A stretch of 64,000 nt of DNA from JAGLOK01 sp963675575 (GTDB lineage Bacteria; Bacillota; Clostridia; Christensenellales; UMGS416), in the NCBI GenBank assembly GCA_963675575.1, contig OY776378.1, positions 2,170,001-2,234,000 of the forward strand. The letters run 5' to 3'. Shown here piece by piece: positions 35,285 to 43,939 of the stretch (positions within the stretch are counted from its first letter, which is position 1; each line of letters opens with the position of its first letter). The translations under genes and the position numbers were made by a program. Under the pieces are notes generated by a model. The model was not told the DNA's origin. It did no database searches and was given only the letters and a program-made list of their open reading frames with translations.

Positions 35285-36217
35285 TTAAGACTGAAGTTTT
35301 GGGTCGAGTGCATCCCTCAGCCCGTCTCCGAGCAGGTTAAAGCACATCATGGTTAGGCTTACAAAAGAGCATGGGATTATAAATCGGTATGGGTATTGCT
35401 TGAAAATCTCCGAAGCTTCTTTGATAAGCTGTCCCCAGCTAGGGTTGGGCGGTGCTATTCCAAGCCCGATAAAGCTTAAAAACGCTTCTGCAAATATTAT
35501 GCTGGGTATCATAAGTGTCATTCCGACAATGGCAATTCCCAAAGTGTTTGGCAAAAGATGCCTTGCAATTATCCTTGCAGGCGATGCTCCCAATGTTTCG
35601 CTTGCCATTATAAATTCGCTTGTTTTCAACTGCAGTACCATTCCTCGGGTGGATCTGGCTGAATACAGCCATCCCGTTAAGGTAAACGCCAATATTAGTG
35701 TGCTGATATTTCCGCTTCCCAACACCATAATAAGCAAAATTGTATATATCATAGCGGGTATTCCCATCAAAACGTCTATACCGCGCATTATTATCATATC
35801 TATTTTTCCGCCGAAGTATCCTGAAATTCCACCTACAATCATACCTATCATATAAGGTATCAATGTTGCCAAAATCGCTATCAGCAGGGATACACGTCCA
35901 CCAACCCAAACTCTAGTCCACAAATCACGCCCCAAAGTATCGGTGCCAAACCAATGCTGCGAAGACGGTGGTTGGTTTGCCGCTGTATAATCATTGCTGT
36001 AGTAATTATATTCGTTCATCAGTGGCCCGAATAAAACCATTACTACCAAAAGCATCAATATAAAAAGGCTCACTACCGCTGTTTTCCTTTTTTTAAATGT
36101 TCGCCAAACATTGCTCAAATATGTCGTTTCCGGCCTCGCCATCTCTTCGCTGTCAAATAATTTTTTATCTGCCGGCATAAAATCTTCTGGCTTTAATTTT
36201 AATATATCTTTTATCAT
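35285..36217 (-). CDS. oppC: Oligopeptide ABC transporter permease OppC
   Basis: This 310-residue permease has the OppC N-terminal cytoplasmic segment, a first helix at about residues 40-62, then D-T-L-G-R-D-L-W-T-R before the permease domain with coupling loop A-S-E-T-L-G-A-S-P. It forms the channel with OppB. Confidence 0.92.
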   Translation of the reverse strand: MIKDILKLKPEDFMPADKKLFDSEEMARPETTYLSNVWRTFKKRKTAVVSLFILMLLVVMVLFGPLMNEYNYYSNDYTAANQPPSSQHWFGTDTLGRDLWTRVWVGGRVSLLIAILATLIPYMIGMIVGGISGYFGGKIDMIIMRGIDVLMGIPAMIYTILLIMVLGSGNISTLILAFTLTGWLYSARSTRGMVLQLKTSEFIMASETLGASPARIIARHLLPNTLGIAIVGMTLMIPSIIFAEAFLSFIGLGIAPPNPSWGQLIKEASEIFKQYPYRFIIPCSFVSLTMMCFNLLGDGLRDALDPKLQS

Positions 36218-36228
36218 GAAGCCTCCTG

Positions 36229-37140
36229 TTAAATTCTTATGCGCGGATCAACAACGCCGTAAAGCAAGTCGACCAGTAAATTCATCACCACTAAAAATGT
36301 TCCGTAAAACACTGTAAGTCCCATTATTAAGGGATAGTCCAATGTGCTTACCGCATTTACAAAATGTTTTCCCAATCCCGGAATTACAAATATCTGTTCT
36401 ACAACAAACGAGCCCATAAGCACTGAAGCTATCGCGGGTCCGATACCTGCCAACATGGGCACAAGCGAGTTTTTAAGCTCATGCCTTTTAACTATCTGAA
36501 AATTTGTCAGACCTTTTGACTGGGCTGTCTTAATATAATCTTGAGTAGTTACCGCAAGCATACATGCACGCATTGTCCTTGTGTTGGCGGCAATGGTGCC
36601 AAGTCCCAAAACAAACGCGGGCATTAAAATCTGTTGAAACGTCCCCCAGCCTGAAACCGGCAATATCTGTAGCTTTACGCCAAGCCAAAACCGGATCAGC
36701 GGACCTATTACCATAGAAGGCAAAGCAATGCCCATCACCGCGAAAAACATTAGTGCATAATCAGGCCATCGGTTTTTGAATTGTGCGCTCAATATTCCAA
36801 ACAGCATTCCTATCATTTCCGCAAAAACCAACGCGAAAAGCCCTAACGTTGCAGACACCGGGAAAAATTCGCCTATGATATCAACAACCTTCCTGCCAAC
36901 ATATTTAAGCGAAGTTCCCAGATTGCCAGTTACTAAGTTTTTTAAATAAATAACATATTGCTGAAGTATAGGTTTATCAAGACCATAGTAGGCCATTTGC
37001 TTTTCCTGTATCGCTTTAGGAACTTTTATGCTCATAAACGGATCGCCGGGCAATAATTTCAAAAGAAAAAATGTAACCGTTGCCAGAACGAATATAGTAA
37101 GCAGTGCTATTCCAATTCGCTTTAGTGCGTACCGGAGCAT
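36229..37140 (-). CDS. oppB: Oligopeptide ABC transporter permease OppB
   Basis: The protein has about 303 residues and six helices, with L-L-P-G-D-P-F near residue 35 and the coupling loop T-A-Q-S-K-G-L. M-L-R-Y-A-L-K-R at 37140, with GGAGGG 5 bases upstream, is the family-typical start, rather than 37194. Confidence 0.92.
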   Translation of the reverse strand: MLRYALKRIGIALLTIFVLATVTFFLLKLLPGDPFMSIKVPKAIQEKQMAYYGLDKPILQQYVIYLKNLVTGNLGTSLKYVGRKVVDIIGEFFPVSATLGLFALVFAEMIGMLFGILSAQFKNRWPDYALMFFAVMGIALPSMVIGPLIRFWLGVKLQILPVSGWGTFQQILMPAFVLGLGTIAANTRTMRACMLAVTTQDYIKTAQSKGLTNFQIVKRHELKNSLVPMLAGIGPAIASVLMGSFVVEQIFVIPGLGKHFVNAVSTLDYPLIMGLTVFYGTFLVVMNLLVDLLYGVVDPRIRI

Positions 37141-37250
37141 GGAGACCCTCCTGTTTTTATAATAGCTGTGGATTGAGCAGTGTAGACCGCTCAATCCTCA
37201 GCATAATTATATAAGTATTATTGTTGATTGATTTCAGTCAATTTCAAGTT

Positions 37251-38966
37251 TTATTCCGTTACAATATCTGCGAACGCCAAGTCGGCTCCGAAACCTGTAT
37301 CAATTCCGTTGAGTACGATATCGGATCTATATACACAGTGTATAGTCTGCCAAGTAATAAGCAAATCAGGAATTTCTGCGCAGAACAGTTTTTCAGCTGC
37401 GAAGATTGCATCAAAGTGTTCTTTAGCGTCCAAAGTAGTCTGTGCTGTGTTTAAGTATGCATTGAATTCCGCATTATCATATCCAAACAACGCATCCGGG
37501 TTTTCGCTTGAATAGTACTCAAGCACACCATCGTTGCTTCCAATATCCAAAGTGCCCACGCCGAGACCGCCATACCAGAAGTCATAGTCGTATGAGAACA
37601 CTTTGCCAATCATCTGCTGTATCGGCTGAGGGTCAATTACACAGTTTATGCCCAATGTTGTAAGGAACATATCCTGGCAAGCCTGCAGTACTGTCTGTGA
37701 TGTTTGTGCTTCATAGCAAAGCATTGATAGCTCAGGAACATCTTCAACAGTCGCACCAAGCTCTTCAAGGGCTAATCCAAGATAATACTGAGCTTTTTCA
37801 GCATCAACCGTAACATTGAGACCATTTTCAATAGGGTATTCCTCTACAAAATATGTGCTCACGCCCATCATGCCGGGGTCTGCCAATCGACTTGCGGGAG
37901 TTTGCCCGGGAAGTACGCTTGCGCAAAGAGCGGTACGGTCAATAGCGTAGCTCAATGCAAGACGGAAGTTCATATTTGAAAGGAATCGGCCTGCATCTTC
38001 GCTTTTGCCTTTTTGATTGATGTGAAGGAACTGATATGTGTTCGAGTATGATGTTGAGGCAAATCCTTCATCTGTGAGAGCTTCATAATAAACAGGGTTG
38101 TCAAACGGCGCAAAATCAATTGTTCCAGTTTGCATCATTTCCAAAGCCGTGTCATCTTCCACATTCGCTATGCCTGTCATCTTTGTGATATTGATTGCAT
38201 CAGCATTCCAGTAGTTAGGATTTTTTTCCAAAACTATCTGATTTTCATGTGACCATTCTGTTATAACAAATGGACCATTACCCATAACAGCGTCTTTTTC
38301 CGAGCCGTATGCCGTTTCAACTTCTTCAGCAAGTGCTTGGTTTACCGGGAAAAATGTCTCTCCTGCAAAACTATAAAGGTTTTCAAGGCTTGTGGCTTTG
38401 AAAGTGACTTCAAGAGTATAGTCATCCAAGGCTTTATATCCAACATCGTCAATGTCCGCTGTTCCTTCAGCATATTCCTGAGCGTTAAGCACAGAATATC
38501 CGCCACTTGCCTGAGCGTGTCCTGCTTCAGGATTTATTAGCCTGTAGAAAGCATATTCAAAATCATATGCGGTTAAAGGCGTTCCATCGCTCCATACACT
38601 TTCGCGGAGGTTCAATGTGTATGTAACATTATCGTCGGCAACTTCCCATGTTTCAGCTATTCCCGGAACAAGTTCTCCGTTAACAACCCTCAAGAGTCCT
38701 TCATTAATATAGCTAACTATATTAAGCGATTGGTCATCTGCAGCCTCCGTAGGATCCAAAGATGTGGATTCGTAAGCCCGCGCCCATGTAATTTCCTTTG
38801 CAACTGGTTCCGGTTCAGGCTCCGGTGTCACTTCTACTTTTGTCGTTTCACTTGCTGTTGTTTCACTTGGCACAGCATCTTCCTCGGGAGTATCTTTCGT
38901 ACATCCGCTGAAAATAACCGACACAGCCAAAAGAACTGTAATCATCAAAACAAGATATTTTTTCAT
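37251..38966 (-). CDS. oppA: Oligopeptide-binding lipoprotein OppA
   Basis: The protein has about 571 residues with lipobox I-F-S-G-C (Cys22 from the ATG at 38966) and a Glu/Thr/Pro-rich linker. The SBP_bac_5 fold follows, with the family-typical E-S-V-W-S-D-G-T-P-L-T-A-Y-D-F-E-Y-A-F segment. Its size fits oligopeptide rather than dipeptide binding. GGAGG stands 8 bases before the chosen ATG. It follows the GntR gene by about 50 bases. Confidence 0.92.
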   Translation of the reverse strand: MKKYLVLMITVLLAVSVIFSGCTKDTPEEDAVPSETTASETTKVEVTPEPEPEPVAKEITWARAYESTSLDPTEAADDQSLNIVSYINEGLLRVVNGELVPGIAETWEVADDNVTYTLNLRESVWSDGTPLTAYDFEYAFYRLINPEAGHAQASGGYSVLNAQEYAEGTADIDDVGYKALDDYTLEVTFKATSLENLYSFAGETFFPVNQALAEEVETAYGSEKDAVMGNGPFVITEWSHENQIVLEKNPNYWNADAINITKMTGIANVEDDTALEMMQTGTIDFAPFDNPVYYEALTDEGFASTSYSNTYQFLHINQKGKSEDAGRFLSNMNFRLALSYAIDRTALCASVLPGQTPASRLADPGMMGVSTYFVEEYPIENGLNVTVDAEKAQYYLGLALEELGATVEDVPELSMLCYEAQTSQTVLQACQDMFLTTLGINCVIDPQPIQQMIGKVFSYDYDFWYGGLGVGTLDIGSNDGVLEYYSSENPDALFGYDNAEFNAYLNTAQTTLDAKEHFDAIFAAEKLFCAEIPDLLITWQTIHCVYRSDIVLNGIDTGFGADLAFADIVTE

Positions 38967-39015
38967 TACCATTTCCTCCATTTGTTGTGTTTGTATTAAA
39001 AGGATTTCTCCTTTG

Positions 39016-39597
39016 CTACCGTTGATTTATATCCTCAATTAGGATTTCCTTCGCGCCTTCCCTATCGCGCTCAACAAGTTTATCAATTATTCTACCGTGA
39101 TATTCCTGCCATCGCGCCAATCTTTCGCGGCCGACATATTGCTCCACCCTTGATGCGGAGCCAAGCAACGTTTCCATTAGAGAAATCACAAACTTATCAT
39201 TTGTAACCTCCGCCAACGCCATATGGAAATCACTGTTTAAAACGCTTGCACTGTCATTTTCGTCGAAATCGTCTCTTATGTGGTCATATAATGATTTTAT
39301 TGTTTCATCGTCCGCTTCATCGCAGATAATATCCAACACAAGCGACTCCACCGTGATTCTCATCCTTTTTAGCTGTTTCATCTCTTCGGGCGTCAGCATT
39401 GTAACCATATATCCGCTTCTTGGGTAGCTTGTCAAGTGTCCTTCTCCACAAAGTCTTTGCAAAACTTCTCCTGCCGTAACTTTGCTTATCTTATATTTTG
39501 CGGCGATATCCCGCTCCACTATAAGTTCGTTAGGCTTATATTTAGCCATAAACACTTCTTTTTTCATCTTCTCGTATATACTGTCAATTAACTTCAA
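39016..39597 (-). CDS. GntR-family regulator (FadR/FCD type)
   Basis: This 193-residue regulator has a winged helix-turn-helix in residues 1-70 (E-R-D-I-A-A-K-Y-K-I-S-K-V-T-A-G-E-V-L-Q-R-L) and a compact FCD-like helical effector domain. Its ATG overlaps the stop of the MalY-type gene by 4 bases. Lying inside the peptide operon, it is the obvious candidate to control it; a small-molecule product such as an amino acid is the likely effector. Confidence 0.88.
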   Translation of the reverse strand: MKLIDSIYEKMKKEVFMAKYKPNELIVERDIAAKYKISKVTAGEVLQRLCGEGHLTSYPRSGYMVTMLTPEEMKQLKRMRITVESLVLDIICDEADDETIKSLYDHIRDDFDENDSASVLNSDFHMALAEVTNDKFVISLMETLLGSASRVEQYVGRERLARWQEYHGRIIDKLVERDREGAKEILIEDINQR

Positions 39598-40814
39598 ATA
39601 TCATGCTCCCCGCTTTCTTTAAAACTTTTGGATATTTCGCCATATCCCCGACCATCATATGCCTTTTTCAGGCTGTTTAGACACTTTTCTATATATATTC
39701 TCGGAGAAGCAATATTCATCCTACAAAATCCGCTTCCCAGCTGTCCGTATTCACTCCCCTGATCTATGAACATCAGTGCTTCACGTTCCAAAAAAAGCTT
39801 TAAATCTTCATCGCAGAGTTCAAGCGCTCTAAAATCCATCCAAATGGTGAAACCGCCTTCAAGTGGCGATATATCAAGATTAGCAAAATGCTTTTGAAAG
39901 TAATTTTTTACAAGAATATAGTTGTCCCATATATAAGATTTCATCTCGTTTACCCATCTGAGTCCTTCCGGCGAATATCCGGCAATCAGAGCCGAATAGA
40001 AAAAGGGGTCTATGCTTCCAAAATGATCGGCAATTCGCTGTTTGTCGAAAGCTTCGCGAATCTTCTTATTTTTAATTATCACATTTGCGTGATTTACACC
40101 GGTAAAATTAAAGACCTTGCCAAGCGATGTGCATATGATTCCATTTTCCGGGTCGACTTCCGTATAAGGTATCGCTTTATGCTCGCCAAAGCTGATTTCG
40201 CCGAAAATCTCATCCGAGAAGACAAATACATCATGCTTATGCGACAAATCCTTGATTTTTAGCAAATCCTCTTTGCAAAAAATCTTTCCCATTGGATTAT
40301 GCGGGTTGCACAGCACTAAAAGCTTGTTTTGAGGTTGAGACATCTTTTCATCCAACAGTTTGAAATCAATTGAGTAAAAAGTGCCTTTCTCTTTAAGAGG
40401 CGTATTTACAACAATTCTATTGTTGCTTACAATCCTTGGCTCATATCTGTAGTATACAGGAGGCATCACAATTACCCCGTCACCTTCCTGAGTAAAGGCT
40501 TTTATAGCCGTGCCTACTGAATAGATTGTCCCATGTGTGGGAATTATTTCATCTTCCGCCACATCAAACCCTCTTGCGTTTTTCATCCACCATTGTATTG
40601 CTTGTATATATTGCGTGTCAGGCAGCGTATATCCGTAAATTCCTCTTGCCGAAAAGTCCGTCAAAGCTTTTACTATAATCGGAGCTGTCTTAAAATCCAT
40701 CTCTGCCCCGGCAAAAGGAATCATCCCTTTTTGTGCAAGCTCATCAGTGGCAAGAGAGCTTTTCATGTTGCCTATTTCCCCTCGATCCACCAGGGTTCCA
40801 AAATCATATTTCAT
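39594..40814 (-). CDS. MalY/PatB-type PLP-dependent C-S lyase or aminotransferase
   Basis: This protein of about 406 residues is a fold-type I PLP enzyme. The Schiff-base lysine is Lys233 in T-S-L-G-K-V-F-N-F-T-G, with N-P-H-N-P and F-S-D-E-I-F upstream and the C-terminal Arg in G-F-C-R-M-N-I-A-S-P. M-K-Y-D-F at 40814 matches the family start; a TTG at 40826 has a better spaced GGGG, so the start is uncertain by four codons. It should cleave cystathionine/cysteine conjugates or transaminate amino acids released from peptides. Confidence 0.87.
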   Translation of the reverse strand: MKYDFGTLVDRGEIGNMKSSLATDELAQKGMIPFAGAEMDFKTAPIIVKALTDFSARGIYGYTLPDTQYIQAIQWWMKNARGFDVAEDEIIPTHGTIYSVGTAIKAFTQEGDGVIVMPPVYYRYEPRIVSNNRIVVNTPLKEKGTFYSIDFKLLDEKMSQPQNKLLVLCNPHNPMGKIFCKEDLLKIKDLSHKHDVFVFSDEIFGEISFGEHKAIPYTEVDPENGIICTSLGKVFNFTGVNHANVIIKNKKIREAFDKQRIADHFGSIDPFFYSALIAGYSPEGLRWVNEMKSYIWDNYILVKNYFQKHFANLDISPLEGGFTIWMDFRALELCDEDLKLFLEREALMFIDQGSEYGQLGSGFCRMNIASPRIYIEKCLNSLKKAYDGRGYGEISKSFKESGEHDI

Positions 40815-40981
40815 ACGTATCGCCAATTGTGTACCCCATTGTACTATCTTCTGTGTTGTTCAGTGTGTATGTTAAATTATTATACGTTTTAGATTGAGAA
40901 AAGTAAATATTAAAAAATAAAATTAAAAGTTTGTTTACCGTAATAAAATTGTTTTAGTATTTTTATGTGAAATTCTCCAGT

Positions 40982-41917
40982 TTAATTATCCCAAACCAAA
41001 TATCGTGCACAGGTTACATCCTCCACCGCAAGCCCCAAAGCGTCAAACAGCGTTATTTCGTGGCTTGTTTGTCTCGCAGGAGCTTTCCCCAAAAGCACTT
41101 CTCCCAGCGAGCCTACTATATGGCTTTCATCAATCAGACCTTCTTTGAGCGGTATAAGATATTCCCCCGCCTCTTTTTTCATCGATTCTATATTATCGGC
41201 ATACAGTTTTGATTTTGCAACAAGCTCGGATGTAACCTCGCGTGTAGTAGGCGAAAATGTACCAACAGCATTTATATGTGTGCCAGAACTTATCCAATCC
41301 GCTTCAAGATACGCTTCTTTTGAAGGAGTTAGCGTGCATACGATATCCGCCTCCAACACCGCATCCTTAACCGAGCTTTTTACTATTACGGCTATTCCGT
41401 ATTTCTCGCTCTGTTCTTTCGCATATTTTTGCGCACTTTCTGGAACTATATCATAGCAGTACACTTCTTTGATATCACGCACACACATAATTGCCGCAAG
41501 GTGCGAGCGTCCCTGTGCGCCGCAACCTATTATCGCAAGCTTTGAAGCGTCTTTCCGGGCAAGTAAGTCTGTCGCGACGGCAGAAACCGCCCCTGTCCTC
41601 ATTTCAGTAATGACTCCCGCGTCCGCCATGCCTATAGGTGCGCCGTGAGCTGAGTCAAACACCATGACATATCCCATGTGTGAGGGATATTTGGTGCCAA
41701 CATTTCCGTGGTTGGCGGTTATTATCTTCGCGCCAAAACAATCATCCAGCCATGCTGGCATAAATCCAAAAAGATTTCCGTCCGGAAAGGGATGTATGGT
41801 TCGTATCGGCTGCCCCGCATTTCCTGATTCGAGCTTTTTGAATGCTTCCTTCATCAAGTTTATGCACTCTGGCATTGTCAGAAGAGCCCTCACTTCATTT
41901 GCGTCTATGATTTTCAT
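40982..41917 (-). CDS. Ornithine cyclodeaminase / mu-crystallin family protein
   Basis: This 311-residue NAD(P)-binding enzyme has the Rossmann motif I-G-C-G-A-Q-G-R-S-H-L, M-R-T-G-A-V-S-A-V before it, and V-G-T-F-S-P-T-T-R-E. Members include ornithine cyclodeaminase, alanine dehydrogenase and cyclic imine (ketimine) reductases. Within a peptide operon, an imino-acid reductase or amino-acid dehydrogenase role is plausible. The exact reaction is not readable. Confidence 0.85.
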   Translation of the reverse strand: MKIIDANEVRALLTMPECINLMKEAFKKLESGNAGQPIRTIHPFPDGNLFGFMPAWLDDCFGAKIITANHGNVGTKYPSHMGYVMVFDSAHGAPIGMADAGVITEMRTGAVSAVATDLLARKDASKLAIIGCGAQGRSHLAAIMCVRDIKEVYCYDIVPESAQKYAKEQSEKYGIAVIVKSSVKDAVLEADIVCTLTPSKEAYLEADWISSGTHINAVGTFSPTTREVTSELVAKSKLYADNIESMKKEAGEYLIPLKEGLIDESHIVGSLGEVLLGKAPARQTSHEITLFDALGLAVEDVTCARYLVWDN

Positions 41918-41956
41918 ATTAGTTTCCCCCGTTAGAAGAATTTGCTATATTTTAAG

Positions 41957-43939
41957 TTAATTCAGGTACTTTTCGAACCACTCAAGCATTGCACAGTAAT
42001 AGTGTAGCTTGCTCTTGTAGTCCGTTGGCTGACTGTGCGCGCAATTCGGATAAAGAATCATTTTCACCGGTATTTCTGGATGCATATCCTTTAGCGCAGT
42101 GTAAAGCTGATGAGCGTTCTCCACTGGACAGCGTAAGTCTTTAAGTCCATGTAGTATCAACATAGGCGCGCTAAGGTTTTCGGCATACGCCACTGCCGAC
42201 TTTTCGATATTGTGAACCATAAAATCTTCAAAGCTTTTAAATTTACTGCTGTCGCCCTGCATGTCCGAAGACGCATATCCTATCTGCTCATTGGCAATAC
42301 TCCGCTGAGTGATATATGCCTTAAATCTTTTGCCGCGAACCGCCATGTAGTTTGTCATATATCCGCCGTAGCTACCGCCTGTCACTCCTACCCGGTCTTT
42401 GTCTATAAAGTCAAATTTCTTGCAGGCTTCATCCACAAACTGCAAAAGGTCGACATACGCGGTCCCATCAAAAGCTTTTTTCATGCTTTCATGCGCCCTA
42501 CCATAGCTGCTGCTCCCTCTTGGGTTGCAATATATCACCGCAAAGCCCGCACCAGCTAAAATTTGATGCTCGTAATCAAATCCATATGCGTAAAAAGGAT
42601 GCGGTCCTCCGTGTATATATAACACAGCAGGATATTTTTCACCGGAAACCGCGTTTTGTGGTGGCAGAACCCAGCCATGGATCCTGCTGTCGCCATCGAG
42701 ACAGTCAATCCACATTTCCTGCGGCTCGCTTAGCGCAGTTTCATCCTGCCAAACGTTGTTGTGCGTAAGTCTTTCTTCAAGCTTGCCTGTCACTTCATCC
42801 ATAAGCCAATATTCGCCCGAGCGCGATATATTTCCAACAGAAACCGCAACTTTTCCTTTCTGCGGCGAATCCAAACCAACTATAACCCATTTTTCATTTG
42901 TCACATTTTCGATTTTAGGCTCACCAAATATGTTTGCTCTGTATATATTGCTAGCACCGTTAACACCTGCGCAAAACAAGCAATATTTTCCGTCCGAAGA
43001 TATTTGGGCAGTATCATACATTCTTGCCGCACCCGTGTTATACGGAAATTGCACACATTCGTGGCACGGAGCGTTTTTATGGAATATGCTTACGTCTTCG
43101 CTTCCGTCAAAAGCTATTCGATGAAGGTACGCAAAAGGCAAATCGTCCTGTTCCTTCATGTCTCCTTCAAATAGCCCTACAATTATATATTTGCCATCCG
43201 GCGTAAAAATTGGTCTGAACGGAGACGGGTAGCTTGCCAGCCACCCCTCCGTTTCAATCTTTCTTATTTCGCCGCCTTCAGTTGGCACTGCAAATAAATC
43301 ATTTGCCAAAGAGTCTTTTTTATCCCTAAGCCTGGAGCTTATAAAAATAACATTTTTTCCGTCAGGAGACCAATTATGGTGAAGATGATCAAATTCTCCT
43401 TCGGTCAGCCTCCAAGCTTTTCCGCCATCCGCATTTACCACCCACAGATGGATTCGCTCAGGTTGGTGGAAGCCCAGACCGTCAAATTTGTATCCAAAAT
43501 CTTCAATAACTACAGGTCTGTTTCCGTCAACTTCCTGATTGTTTTCATCAGAAACATTCTGAAGCCACTCTTCATTAGCTTCTGCCGAGCACTGGCTCAT
43601 AAAGCAGATTTTGTCTCCCTGCGGTGACCAAATCGGATCAAATGCGCCATGTTTCATGGTGGTTGCCTGCTTTTCAACTCCTTTTTCAATGTCACAAATC
43701 CATATCTGTCCCTGTTTTAGATAGCATATTCTTGTTCCATCTGAGGTCAACCGGGGATTTGTACCTCCCTCAATCAAAACTCTTTCTGCATCTGTTTTTA
43801 AATCCAACATTCTAATTTCCGGGGCTCTTCCTTCGCAAATCGAGCAATATATGAATATGCTTTTTTCTTCGCTATACTGTCCTCCCGAAAGAGACTCAAG
43901 CCTTGATAAATCCTGCGGTACAGAATTGTTTTTTTTCAT
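41957..43939 (-). CDS. S9 prolyl oligopeptidase-family peptidase (second)
   Basis: This 660-residue protein has an N-terminal beta-propeller with W-S-P-x-G-x-x-I/V repeats and a C-terminal alpha/beta hydrolase domain. Catalytic Ser523 lies in G-G-S-Y-G-G-Y, the Asp in H-G-L-K-D-L-R-C-P and the His in C-A-H-S. It belongs to the acylaminoacyl-peptidase/DPP subgroup and is cytoplasmic. It overlaps the first S9 gene by 4 bases. Confidence 0.9.
   Translation of the reverse strand: MKKNNSVPQDLSRLESLSGGQYSEEKSIFIYCSICEGRAPEIRMLDLKTDAERVLIEGGTNPRLTSDGTRICYLKQGQIWICDIEKGVEKQATTMKHGAFDPIWSPQGDKICFMSQCSAEANEEWLQNVSDENNQEVDGNRPVVIEDFGYKFDGLGFHQPERIHLWVVNADGGKAWRLTEGEFDHLHHNWSPDGKNVIFISSRLRDKKDSLANDLFAVPTEGGEIRKIETEGWLASYPSPFRPIFTPDGKYIIVGLFEGDMKEQDDLPFAYLHRIAFDGSEDVSIFHKNAPCHECVQFPYNTGAARMYDTAQISSDGKYCLFCAGVNGASNIYRANIFGEPKIENVTNEKWVIVGLDSPQKGKVAVSVGNISRSGEYWLMDEVTGKLEERLTHNNVWQDETALSEPQEMWIDCLDGDSRIHGWVLPPQNAVSGEKYPAVLYIHGGPHPFYAYGFDYEHQILAGAGFAVIYCNPRGSSSYGRAHESMKKAFDGTAYVDLLQFVDEACKKFDFIDKDRVGVTGGSYGGYMTNYMAVRGKRFKAYITQRSIANEQIGYASSDMQGDSSKFKSFEDFMVHNIEKSAVAYAENLSAPMLILHGLKDLRCPVENAHQLYTALKDMHPEIPVKMILYPNCAHSQPTDYKSKLHYYCAMLEWFEKYLN

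Noticed and set aside
35439..35909. Long alternative frame within oppC
   Set aside because: It is out of frame with a well-supported OppC gene and its translation has no domain character; a composition shadow.
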